Shown piece after piece: positions 27,432-39,700 of a stretch of 64,000 nt of DNA (the stretch's first letter is position 1; every line of letters starts with the position of its first letter). The DNA is from Stercorarius parasiticus (taxonomy: Eukaryota; Chordata; Aves; Charadriiformes; Stercorariidae), in assembly GCA_013396915.1 (NCBI GenBank), contig VWZL01002834.1:1138508-1202507 (forward strand), given 5' to 3'. Both the position numbers and the translations under genes were made by a program. The notes under the pieces are model-generated. The model saw only the letters and a list, made by a program, of their open reading frames with translations, was not told where the DNA came from and ran no database searches.

Positions 27432-29573
27432 CTATCCAGAGGGGATGGGCCTGAAAGTAGACGGGGAAAAAAACCTGGTGTTTAAAATCATAATCCAAAG
27501 ACCAGAAGGGTCATATGCACTGCATGGTGTCTCTCTGCAATCTTAAAACACAGGAATCCTTGGACCCTCAGCTCTGCAGCTCTCACATCCCCTTCCATAA
27601 GAGAGAGAAGAAATGAACCTTTAATCCTGGACTCTCCTCTCTATTCTTGTTCAAAACTAAGGACCATTTCTTCCTTCCTTTGCCATTTGCCCATGCTGTT
27701 CCTGCCCATTGCTGCATGGCTATTTTTCCTCTAGATATCTCCTTTTTGAAGTTTCTCACCTGTACCACACAACTACTCCACCTGCTGCCCACACTGTCTC
27801 TCAAAGCAGCTGTTTCTAACTGGCTGCTTGGTCACAGCTGGAAGAGATAATTAGGTTCCACATTAAGCCCCTTCACCTGCTGCTGAGTGGAAAGCACACA
27901 CTTCATTACATTAATCCTGCAAGAATTAATGTTGGATCCTGTGCAAAGTGCATGGAAGGTCTGTGAACTACCTTAGCCAGATTCTGCTAAGATATTGATA
28001 GGATGGAATTAGACCACATTTTCTCTTTTCAATCCTTCTATGCATCACTCTCATACAAACCACTTCTTTAAGTGCACCTGGGTGTTCAGAACCTTGCCTG
28101 CAACAAGAGATGCATATGTAATTTCTCTGATGCACCTGAAACAGCCTTCTCACAAAGATAAACAAAACCCCAAATGTATGAAGCATCTCTTCCCTGGTTC
28201 TCATTTAGTAAATATGTGCACATGTGCCATGGATCTCCTGGGCAAAAATTAAAACAGCTGAATACTCACAGCAGACAATCGTGCAGGTATTTCAGCAAAT
28301 TTGTACCATTTAGCCACAGCATTATTGTGAAAACTTATTTTAAGAAAACAACTTAGGAATGCTAAAAAGTCTCGTTACATTTTAAGGCAAACTTTTATTA
28401 GGACAGCTCAGAAGTTGCGTTCTTTCTATTTCCTTAAAATTCAAAATATGAACTTGCATTCTTCTAGTGCTTGACACATAAGTTTCATTGAGGCTGCTGA
28501 ATTTTAAGGATGCAAATCATGTATCACAATATTTTTTGAGATCTTCCTATTCATAATTATGATAAACATAATCTTAAAATTATTCTAGTATATGCCTGTA
28601 CTTTATTACAGATGGTTCCTTTTGAAAAAGTTATTGAGACAGTATAGCCAGTTTTAGGTTTTCTAAAAGTGTCAGAACTCTGTAGTGCTCATCCAGCTGA
28701 GATTGATCACTGAGAATAGGTTAATGATGTTTACAAGATTTGAACAACTCTAATCCAGATTACACACCTGCTTTCAGCCAGCATGTGTTTGTGCCAGCCT
28801 CTTCTAGAGCTCCTATGGCAGTTGGGATTTTTTGCGTGATCAAGAATTAGGGGAAGAGTTAGTGGCAGTTTAAAGACTATCAAGGACTCTCACAACCCAA
28901 GACTTTTTAAGACACTCATGTTTTCAAGAGCCCTCTGAAAGAAGCGAGTTAAAGTCACAGGGTCTTCAGTTCCTTTGCGATTTCCAGTAATGCCGATTTA
29001 GAAATGATCACAGGATCTAGCACTTGCAGAATATATCCAATGCTACGAGAACTGCTCAGGCAGCCTAAGAGCTCCCTCCAGAAGACACAATGTGCAGCAA
29101 TTTACACTACCCTGTGCAACACTGACATTTTAATCCAAGCGTGACACTCATAGGGCAGACTGATGAAGTATAAGACATCTTGAGTCACGTCTGCCTCTGA
29201 TTTATGTGATGGGGTTATTAGTTATACAGTAGATGCAAAAGAGGATTTTGTTTCTACTCTGTTGAATAGGTTGTAGAGCACAATTCAAAACACTCTTGAG
29301 GCCACAATACATACAACCAGTCTGCCTAAGGATAAAGATAAGACAGAAATACACAAATCACATAAAGCCACATACGCATTCCGACTCAGTTTTGCTGGAA
29401 ATGACAGTGGACTCTTATTTACAATTATTAAAGCTGTACATATGGGCAAAACTGCAGATCATCAATAAACAGATCCTCCAAAAGGCAAGAAGGAAAATGC
29501 AACAGGCAATAGATTCCTTTTTTGAACCAAAAATAAAATGTCATCCTACAAAGAATAGCCTTCAAAACAAACC

Positions 29574-29607
29574 AAAAAAAAAAAAAAAAGAAAAAGAAAA
29601 AAGGGGT
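29574..29607. repeat. A-rich run
   Basis: A16 followed by A-runs interrupted by single G residues. No retrotransposon body is recognisable upstream, so it is not called as a processed-pseudogene tail. Confidence 0.8.
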
Positions 29608-31363
29608 AGTACCTATGAACTTCTGGCACACGGAAGTTATCTGCTGAAAATTTAATGCGTCTAAACTGTGTTGTATTCATTACAGAATTTACTTAAATTT
29701 TCTTCTCTTTCAGAAAATTGAGCAAATAATAATCACCATTTTGCACATAGCAATATATATATTCAACAGATCCGAATACAAAGAATTTAAATAAATAATG
29801 CAAATGATCTGATACAGAAAATATCCAAACACTCATTAAAGCCGCTATTAGAAAACTTCCAGACAGAACTACCCTTTTGGAGCACTAAGAATTCTAGCGA
29901 GACAAACATAATAATTAAATTATTATTTTAGGTGTTGTCACACTAATTGTAGCAAATGAAATGCTTTAAGAAACGTCCAAGAGAAGCTGAAAATAGCAGA
30001 GTAATATTCTGTAAAACCAAAACAAAAAGTATGGTTATTAAAACCTTCTTCCTGACTTGTTTTATGCAGAACTTTTTGAACTGTGCTACCAAAAATGTAA
30101 TACTTTTGGAGTTCCCAGAGGCAGTGGAAGCAGCTCTTTCATAAGTGACGTTTGGTATGGAACACTGTTAAAAAAAAGAAAAAAAAAGCACACACTTCCT
30201 TGTGTGTGAGCGCTTATGCTACCATGATTTATTTCCACTATCAGAGTAATATCAATGAATTAATAACAGCAGCCTAAAGAATCATAGCACCTTGAACCAA
30301 GAGGAGAAAGGCACTAGAAAAAAGTATTCAATGAGATGATACGTTTTGAAGATTATAGTTCCTATAAGATGGTTTGTAAAACACTGAATTCTTTATCAAG
30401 TGCTTTCCAGTAGTGGATCGCAATCTACAGGAAAAGGTATCAGAGATGCTTAAATATGTTCTAATATAAGAGTAATTATTTGCTCTGGCTTTAAAGTATG
30501 CAAAATAGCTATCTCCTGAACAACATCTGATAACTTCAGACACTAATTTCATACAAACTTCAGTGACTGTGAACTCACGAAGAAGCTAGACTATGCAAAA
30601 CCACTATCATTAAAAGGGCAGTTACTATTTATAGTCAATGAACCTGTAACTATTATTTAATTTGGATTTATTTTTTTACTCCAGGTGTGACACAAAATTA
30701 TCCCACATCATATCAAACCAGTTATGTCAAATAATTCCAAGCATCAATACTTTTTCTTTTAAATTCAGCCACAGACATAATTCAGCTGACTTCTATTTCA
30801 GATGGGACAAAAATTAAAGCTTAAATGCTTTAGGACAGAGAAAAAGAAAAGAAAGCAGAAATACTTAAATTTATTGGTGAGAAAAGATTTCATTGTCTCC
30901 TTTGTTCTAAAATAAAACTTTTGTGGAAAATAAAAAGTCTTAAAAAAATCATAGGAATGACACTTAAATTAGTCTATTAGGATTAAATAATTTCCTAAAG
31001 AGAAATCAAAATTTCAGAGTATATTAAGAAAGCAATCTCTGATTTGTATAGTACTTGCCAAATAGATTCCATTGTTCTTAAAGAGTATAAATCATCTTTA
31101 TTGAAGTCCTGGATTCTGCAGATGTAGCAGTGATGTATAACATAACACAACAGAACGTAGAGGCTAACACTATACTTACTGAGTAGCAAGCACATAGTGA
31201 GTTTAAGTAAAGGTATGCTAATTAGTAGCATACCACTTCCCTGAAAACAACAAGAGATTTCAATGGTATAGGCATCTGTAATTAATCAGAAATTCCAAGT
31301 ATGGAATTTATTTATTTTTCCTCAGGCCCTACCTCCTCTTTCAAAGGTTGAAGACATTTATAT

Positions 31364-31845
31364 AGAGTTTGGACCTGTTGGAACAGGTCCAGAGGAGGGC
31401 CACCAAGATGATCAGAGGGCTGGAGCACCTCTGCTATGAAGACAGGCTGAAGGAGTTGGGGTTGTTCAGCCTGGAGAAGAGAAGGCTCCGGGGAGACCTT
31501 ATAGCAGCCTTCCAGTACGTGAAGGGGGCCCATAGGAGAGATGGGGAGGGACTCTTTATCAGGGACTGGAGCAATAGGATGAGGGGTAATGGTTTTAAAC
31601 TGAAAGAGGGGAGATTTAGATTAGATATTGGGAAGAAATTCTTTACTGTGAGGGTGGTGAGGCACTGGAACAGGATGCCCAGAGAAGCCGTGGATGCCCC
31701 ATCCCTGGAGGTGTTCAAGGCCAGGCTGGATGGGGCTTTGAGCAACCTGGTCTGGTGGGAGGTGTCCCTTCCCATGGCAGGAGGGTTCGACTAGATGATC
31801 TTTAAGGTCCCTTATAACCCGAAGCATTCTATGATTCTATGATTT
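31364..31845 (+). mobile_element. CR1 LINE fragment, young copy
   Basis: A 5'-truncated CR1 3' end of about 480 bp. The first recognisable piece is GACCTGTTGGAACAGGTCC. The ORF2 C-terminal frame is open to the TAG at 31,792-31,794 and includes [29 protein letters not shown] and [14 protein letters not shown]. The 3' end carries GATGATCTTTAAGGTCCC and closes with two ATTCTATG octamers and ATT. It is about 97% identical by hand alignment to the copy at 42,812-43,261, so both come from one recently active subfamily. It lies within intron 1 of the candidate gene, antisense to that gene. Confidence 0.96.
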
Positions 31846-33560
31846 TAAGAATGACTTAATGTATTGAGACAGTGATGAACACCTACACAGGAAACGCAGG
31901 CATGAAAGGATGATTCTTCTAATACTGCCCTAAAAAAACCCCAGGAAGTATAGCAGAGAATACAAGCAGATTAATCAGTATTACTTTTTAAGTATTCCAA
32001 TAGCAATTCCATTAAGTAAACCTTGACAAGGCTGCTAAAGCAGTAAAACACCATTAATACCGGAGCTACCGATGCAATAAGCTGTTTTATCTCCCAGTCT
32101 TGAAGTGTTTTTCTGTTTGAGAATATGTTCTTATCACCATAAAAGCACACAGTGTTAAGGACACATAACCCAAACTATAGCAATCACTATTTATCATTCT
32201 AATTATCCCAAAAGCATCATCTATCCCTTAAGAGAAATGCAGTTTTAAAAAGCCCTTGCAGTTTGAAAAACACTGAAAAAGTATTTTCCTTGCATGTACC
32301 ATTAGTTTCTGATACTGGGCAACAGTGGAAAAGCACTACCTAAACATAACTGGCGAGAGAACGGCAAAGAAAGGAAGAACTTTTATAATGTCATTAACGG
32401 CAAGAATCATGTACCTGGTGTGAAAACTAAGAGACAACCCCATCGAGTCTATTGGATGTACAAATAGAACCTGATTATGCAAACCTTATATAATCTAATT
32501 CAAAAATGTCTCCAAAACTGCAAAAATATTTCTGCATAACAACTGAAAAATGAGTAAGTTTCCCTGAAATAGACTTTCTCCTCATATTTACAATTCAAAA
32601 TACCCTAATACAATAATTGTATAACATAATAGCTCATATAAGCAATCCAATTGTATTTGTTTTACGACAACCGCTTACATCCCCTGAAACAGGGAAGCCT
32701 TCCAGAAGTTTTTCAACATTATCTTCAGCTGATAACACAGCCAGCTTTTACGGCGAGAGAAAACAAGAGAAATACATGCAGCACTTAAACGGTACACAAA
32801 ACGAAAGGCATCATTCAAATTAAACCACAAACTCCAATTTCTGTTCAGGAATATCATGTTACACAATCCATGTAAAGCACAATTTTTCTTTATTTAGAAT
32901 TACAATATACAGTATCTTCTCTTTTTAAGTCTAAATAATAAGGAATTTGACAAAAGAGTTTTATTATTTGGTGAACCATGTACCTGTAGCACTACTACGC
33001 AATACCAAGGATGAGAAACAATTTTATGCAAGTAGGTGTAACAATCATTGAAAGTATTATTACTAGGTTAAATGCCTTATTCCTTATCATTATTAACATC
33101 CTTGTAGAAATACGAAGTTAGGTATTTTTCTGTGTATTGATTCAATCCCTTTCCATTTATTTCCATTGCCTCCAAATACATTTAAAAGTATTTTCCCCTC
33201 ACATGAAGTAGAGCTGCTAAGGAGCAGGATTGCTCCCTTTAACAACTATGCTACCTTAGACATCACCTTATCCTTCTGAAACACCTCAGAACACTGATTA
33301 TGCACTGTGCTACATCAGCTAGCATTAGCCCTAATATGGGAATGGTAACAACTGTGATAAACAATAAGGTATGTTACCCCTTATGCAATACCCATGGTGT
33401 TTTGTCTTTTCTGAAAGGTTAGAACAAAAAGGAAAACAGAAAGATACATATCCTTTAAATGAGACTGACTTCTCCCTTTAGCCACTATCTCCCGAGAGCA
33501 CGCAGATTCACATTCTATTCAGTTACAAAACAGAGATAACAAAGTAAAAGTCTCTCCTCA

Positions 33561-33790
33561 CTTTTCACCGCCAAGAGCTCACCGGGAGAGCTGGCAGCCC
33601 GCCCATTCCCTGCGGAGAGCCGCCTCAACCAGCGCTCGCGCCACGGAGCCGTTAACGCCCGTTTCAAAAAAAATAACGGCCGCCGGGCGCCAGGAGGGCG
33701 CGGGGCAGCGGGTAACGTGACAGGCTGGGGACCGCAGGCGCCGCGGGGGCTCCCGGGGCCGGGCTGGTGACGAGAGGCGGGTAGACACAT
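33561..33790. promoter_or_regulatory. CpG island, probable promoter
   Basis: About 29 CpG dinucleotides by hand count lie in roughly 230 bp, with GC content far above the AT-rich surroundings. This is the only such block in the window. On the minus strand it contains a GGGCGG Sp1-type box overlapping the start codon at 33,606, and a donor-like CCCG/GTGAGC at 33,583/33,582. There is no TATA box, as is usual for CpG-island promoters. Most isolated vertebrate CpG islands mark promoters, so transcription probably starts here. The minus direction is favoured by the exon model; divergent transcription to the right is possible. Confidence 0.75.
33583..33606 (-). CDS. Candidate coding exon 1 (start codon)
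   Basis: The ATG at 33,606-33,604 sits in the context GCAGGGAATGG, with purine at -3 and G at +4. In the same frame a TGA lies seven codons upstream, so this ATG would be the true start. Eight codons follow (M-G-G-L-P-A-L-P) before the donor CCCG/GTGAGC, leaving phase 0. The 5' untranslated part lies inside the CpG island. An earlier ATG at 33,790, at the island edge, is in a different frame that stops soon after the next exon, so it would act as an upstream ORF if included in the transcript. Confidence 0.35.
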
Positions 33791-36700
33791 ACCCCTGTAG
33801 TTATTTATAGTCTTTAAGCGTTGGTGTAAAACTGCCCAGCTATTCGAATGCTACCTGTAGCAGCTCTAGCTTTTTTCCTAACTTACCCCTTTCCCGTTTG
33901 AAATTTTAGCCTAAAAAACTCCCAAAGAATTTGAGATTTAAATAGTTTATGATCTCTTCAGTGCCTCTCACCCTCTCTGTATTTCCCAAACCACCAGGCT
34001 CCTGCCGGAGCTGTAGGGTATCACATGTATCTATACATAAGGCACAGAACACGTGGTGGCTCTAGCTGTACAACTCCCCACACGGGCTTTCCCTGCACCT
34101 TAGAAGAACCAAGCAGAAAAATTCCAGCATCTGTCTTACTGTGTAGAGCATCTAATTACACTCAGATGGTAGACTAAGATAAATTTTGACAAATGTTGGA
34201 TGATAGAATCACAAACCAAACGTGGAATTTTTAGTCACTAATAGTTTGAGTACAAATCTCTGTAGAACAGAGGAAGAAAATGACTGAAAAAGAGGATTGA
34301 AATTTAATTCTTCCAGATAAAAAAAGAAAATCCCTGAATGCACAGGATAGTGGAGTCAAAGAATGTATGACCTAAACTACCTCGCCAACCAAGGTAAGCA
34401 ATGAAATTCTTGCCTCGCTCTAACTACTGGCCAAGTATCTGCTGCCTTGCGACCAGACACAGTTTCTCCTGTGAAGTACTGGCAGCTCTCCCGTCCTGTT
34501 TGCAATTACAAATACTAATGTACAGTGAGCATTCTCTGCATTTGTACATGATGGGGGCTTGAGTTGTGTGACTACCTCTGGAAATGCACCTGTAAATATC
34601 TGTGGCGATGACGTATGGATGTCCCAGACGCTTGTTTCACGTGACAGGGTAGCTGCGTAGCCACTGACTGCATCGTCCCTGTGCCTGAATCCTCTCCCAG
34701 CAGCTCATTCATCTCACTCATGCTCTGCTCAACATGGAGCACAGGTAATTACAGCACAACTGGAATCATAATGAAGACTGTAATGCTATTTATAGACTCT
34801 TTATGGCATTATCACATGCAATTTCCTTCCAATATTTCATGGCCATCAAGCACATAATAAAACTAAAAGAGAATGGGCCAGATTCCTACAAGGATTTAGA
34901 AAGGATTTAAGCACTACAAAGGTTCTGATCAAAAAGGGAAATCATTAACTGCCTCCCACCCTTCCTCTCCCCTCGAATCCAAATGAGCAGACTCGTAACT
35001 TCAGGATGCCTAAATTGAAATGTTGCTGTCTTTCTTTAAAGGCTTTGCACATGCATTAAAAGCTCCCCAGACAGTTCTGGTCCCACCTATGCTCAGAAGT
35101 TTCGTCATCTTGAGAGCTGAGCAGTCCACCACTGATTTTATGGATGACTAATGGAGGTCAGAGGGTTTATGAATTAGCAGTCCCCGTAGCAAGGAACTGA
35201 CCCCATTCTCTAGCTGAGAGGAATCCTGCACTGTCTCAGGCTTTTACCATAGCCAAGCACAACTTAAATGTAATAGGTACTTTCTTTACTTAAATAAATA
35301 GACACCTTATTTACTTAAATAAATAGATACTTTGGCTCCAGCGAAGTGTGTAGAGACTTTTTTTTGCTCCAAAACAGTTTCCATCTCAATGGTTCAAGCT
35401 TCCCCCAGCAGGTGGCTTGATGTTCTGTGCTACAGAGAAAGGAAATGCAAGTATGTTTTCATCTTTGAGAAATGATTTACTACTTACCTAGCTATATAAA
35501 AGGGAGTTCAATAATCAGAATTCTTCATCATTTGCATTGTTCTACTCTTTAAAAAAGCAAGGGGAAAGGCATTTTGTTTGCACATCTTCTTTGTGCTAGA
35601 GGATTCACAGCCACATGTATTTTTGTGGGCTGAACTATGGCACCTAACAGGGAAGGGCTAAACCCACCCCTGAGCCTCAGCTAATTCCATTTTGGCTGAA
35701 CCCAAACAGCTCCCTGTTGAGCCCGCTCTCCCTGTTGCAGCTTTCTGTGCAGCTCCTGAGTCATTCCCTCTTCAGAGGGAACTGAAATGAGAATGTGGAT
35801 CCTGTGGTTTATATTTCAAGGACTAGGAGCCTAAAATTTAGACACTGCAGTACCCCAGTTTGATTTAAGGATGCAGTTCCATTCCCTTCATTTCTAATGA
35901 AGTAATGTCTTGTGGAAATGTACTGCCTAAACAACTAAAGGGAAAAATGTTTCATGTCTTCTCCTTGTCAGTCAAGACCATTACTAGTACCTTTATTATT
36001 TTCTGTATTGATTAATTAAGCCTAATCTCCTTTCTGCCCTATCTTTCTATGCAAAACTCTTGTACTAAAGCAAACTAATATGTTTTTCAGAGGCTTTATC
36101 GTTTCAGGAAAAAGTACTATCTACTCCACACATCATGGAATTTCCTTACTAACTACAGGTACAAAAACATGGACAAATTCCTTAAGAGCAGGAAGTAATG
36201 CAAGCACAAATGAAAGTTACTTTGGAAGACTCAGGCAAAATGATTTTATGTATATTCAACTCTTGGCCTCTGGACACTCATTTACAGTGCTCTTTAGAAC
36301 AAACTCAATCACATAAATGGAATAATACAATTTTATACCTTTAAGAAAAAATCAATCCAAATTACAGGTAAATCTTACTTCAATTGCAATTTCTTGCTTA
36401 TTCTTTCTATTACAGAACCATTGTGAGGTAATTAAAAAAATAAATCCACCTGTCTTGAAATGTTATATCAAAATAAACTGTTGGGTATTGTTAAAAATTT
36501 ATAAAATAACCAACTGTTGAGGATCACTGTGGAATGCTTTTACACATGCCAAGTACTGTCCTCTTTCTCTCGTTAGAGAAACAACCTCTGCTGTTGACAA
36601 AGTTTAGATGTTTGGGTGGTTTAGAGAGAGATGAAGAGAATACCATTTCCAAGTATCCTCTACAGAACAAAAAATATTTTTGTAATACTAAGTAAACAAC

Positions 36701-39700
36701 CAAACCATATATTAATGTGCTTAAGTGCCAAAAACCATTTGCCAATGTGCTATCTCCTCAGCAGAACTGAGCAATGATAGCTTCCTGAATTCTTGGGATA
36801 CTTTCTAAAGGACGTGAGAGAGAATGAATATTTTAGAAGTGTTTAGTGAATCATTGTCTCTAATTACATGAGATCAATCACAAGATGCACCTAAACAGGT
36901 GGCATTACAATTTATAACTTACGCAAACTTTTTGTGATTTTAATTTCCAACACACTGAAAAGAAAGCCTTGAAAACAAACAGTTCTGCAAAATCCCCAAA
37001 TGCAGGGAGTCTGTTCTGCGGCTGTGCAAAGTGGCCCTGTTATCCTTCAGTAGCAGCCCCAGGAACATCACCCCAGCGCAGAGAGACGAAAGGAGAAAAG
37101 CTTTTTAGCCTATTTGTGGCTGCAGTGTTTGTGTGCTGTTCTCCTGTTAAACAACGTGAGGAGGCAGACCCAGAACCTGCAATATGCTGAAGCATTTACA
37201 CAAGTATAACTTGTACAAATATAATGTAGAAAACTCTTCATATCCATGGATTATTTTATTAGTAATTTCTTACTCATCCTTTACTATTGCTTTATAGTTC
37301 TGAATCTCTCCTAAAAATCTAAACCAGATTTTTTCACCCTTGAAATGAAACGGACACCGACGTCAGGAAGTGGCTCCAGAGACAGGGTTAGATCCTTAGC
37401 TAGAATAAATCAACATGTCTTTTAACTTTAAGAAAACTATATACATATTTACATCTGTTTACCAGTCCCTCTATTTTAGAACTCTTTTCCTCACCCTTTT
37501 CCAGTATTTTCCTTTTTCAAAATACTAAATGTTTTGTTTTTAAAAATGTATACAAACTAACTGTGCATGGTGCCTACCTTGGCACTAAGCTGGCAATTCA
37601 CGCCTTTTCCTTTGCAGCCAGAAACCATACCTCATTAATATTTTCTCAATCAACCCTTGCTATTTTATCCAGACTAACTGACAGCAGAAATATCAGCTTG
37701 ATTGAACAATTTGGTAAGCTGGCAGTAGAAGGTGCAAGATTCAGGTCTTGCAAGAAACAATAAGGTGACAGGGCTCTGGAATACAGGGAGGAGATGGGAT
37801 GTATGAAAGTTCTGGCATGAACTCTATAGGAACCTTTATCACGTTTTTTTTTTTTTTCCTTTTCTGCTTTGGACTTTGCTTGAAGGAATTCAAATGTTCA
37901 CTACGACCATGATGTAAGTGTGCTAACCACCAGGCTGAAAACCCTGTTGCCATGTCCCAGTCCCAGTGCAAGTAACTCTCCCCGCTCAAGAGTCTACTGT
38001 ATTTCAATTAACTTCTTTCCATTATTATTACTTATGCCTCCTCAAATCACTTTCTGTAATTTCTCCTGCCAGCCTAATGCTGATGTTTCTAAAATATCTG
38101 TAGACGTTGCACAGATGTGCCATATAACAGACCTCCTACCCAAAACATCTCCATTTAGATTTGTCATTTCTCCAAAACACAATGTTTGCCAAGCTGCATC
38201 ACTTCTGGCTACATGCTGAAGGGCTGGTGCTCAGGAACAGTTTCCTCTGAAGCTTAACAGGAGCTTTTCCTGTGTAAGAAATTCTTAACCTGGCCATTTG
38301 TAAATTAAAATGGCCAGTAGTACACCTTTTAAATTGCCACTTACTATAATTGCTTGTTGCTACTAGCCCGGTTGAAATCAATATGATAACAACTAATTTA
38401 ATTTGTATTGAAGTAAAAAGTGCCTTTCATTCATCTGCAATAAAAATACAGGCGGTGGAAAAAAGAGTCCTCTGGATACCACCACATTTCTTTCCATCAA
38501 AATGTTGCACATTTGAATTCTGACTGCCAGCTACGTGATCATGTAATGAAAGGCACTGCATATTGCAGGCTCGTTTAGCCTTGCTTAATAGCCACATCAT
38601 TCCTGCTGCCTTTGCAATAGACACAAATTTTGTCTAATGCACAAAGAAAATGGTGTTTTAATGTTAACATGAATCTACAGGCCAAAACTGCCCCAGAAAC
38701 ACACTCTGAAGCAGGTGGCATTGCCTCCAGGGGTCCTTCAGGGACATGATGTGAAAGGCAGGTACAGAGCAGGAAAGGAAAGATCCTTTCTAGGTAAAGA
38801 AGGTCCCTAAAGTTCTCAGGAGCATAACGGTCCTGACAAACATTTGCATGAACAAACACTTTCATTAATGTCATAAAGGCCTTCACCAAACTTAAGAATA
38901 AAAAGCTGTGGATGTGTCTGTATTGTCTAAGGATTTCTCTTCAAAGAGCTGAAATGCTGATGATAATCTCAGCAGAACATCAAAATAGCAACCCCTGAGG
39001 TTGCTGCAGCCAGTAGAAATGTAATTAGCAATCTCCAAGCAGCATATATTTCAGTTACAGAGTAGTTGATTTACCACATTACTTGGTATGGAAAATGTTC
39101 CATTTCTGAGAGGAGAAATATTACCACCAGATCATTTCCAGTTGGTATCAACTTGTTTAAAAGAAACTGATACCAGAAGCCCCACTTTAATTGGTTCGAG
39201 GCACGAGTATTGATAAATGGTAATACTTCTGTTTCAAATAATATGCATTAGATATTCTACTTTTCTTAGGTCAACACCGGTAGCGCTTTATAACTGAAAT
39301 AACATTATTAGAGTTATTTAAAGCACACATTTTGGGGACAAACCCACAAACACTTCCTAGGGAGACAGTAAGGTAAGAAAATGGATTGCTATCATGAGTG
39401 TAATAAGTCACACTCACATTTGTTTCACAGCCCTTTCATTTCTGTCCCTAAGGGAAAAATGTATTCCTATATAGTTATGAACATGTGCCTTTAATAAACT
39501 TAAATCTCTCAGAACTGTTGGGATGGAACTTTACATTTTAAGGGCATTATGAGGCACTGTAAGAGAGAAGGTGGCGAGGAGAAGGTTTGATTGAGGGCAG
39601 CCTGTGAATCTGAACTGTGCTGTGACCCTGTACAGCAGAGAAAATTACAGTTTAACTTGCTTTTGGAATATTTAAACTTACACCAACTGTATGAGGGCAG

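Larger units (their letters stand above)
27432..33582. other. Non-coding, model intron 1
   Basis: AT-rich sequence between the candidate CpG-island exon and exon 2. It contains the CR1 copy at 31,364-31,845, an A-rich run at 29,574-29,607 and another at about 30,169-30,188. A minus-strand segment beginning near 31,233 has a strong acceptor (TTGTTGTTTTCAG) and a GTAAGT donor, but encodes nothing convincing. First introns of this length with a CpG-island exon are common in vertebrate genes. Confidence 0.4.
10090..33606 (-). other. Candidate five-exon gene, unidentified 128-residue product
   Basis: Seen in the sequence: joining 33606-33583, 27431-27306, 22243-22166, 20458-20409 and 10198-10090 on the minus strand gives one uninterrupted frame of 387 nt, 128 codons plus stop. 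Intron phases are 0, 0, 0 and 2 and agree at every junction. The promoter side is a CpG island and the 3' side has AATAAA. The product has no signal peptide or membrane segment. Residues 9-50 are rich in Ser, Thr, Tyr and Trp; residues 77-118 are rich in Arg, Lys, Glu and Asp and probably helical. I recognise no family and assign no function. Weak points are the acceptors of exons 2 and 4. Additional or alternative exons may exist in the long introns. A spliced non-coding RNA, or a chance assembly, remains possible. Confidence 0.4.

Noticed and set aside
31434..31775. Open frames antisense to the CR1 copy
   Set aside because: They are opposite-strand shadows of the conserved CR1 ORF2 C-terminal frame. 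Matching shadows occur at 42,826-43,392 and 18,937-19,566.
35493..35502. TATATAAAAGGG TATA-box-like sequence on the plus strand
   Set aside because: It overlaps the flank of a minus-strand donor-like site, and no exon or initiator follows. Such matches are common in AT-rich DNA.
38575..38889. 104-codon open frame on the minus strand
   Set aside because: No splice signals or recognisable domain, and the length is within chance expectation.
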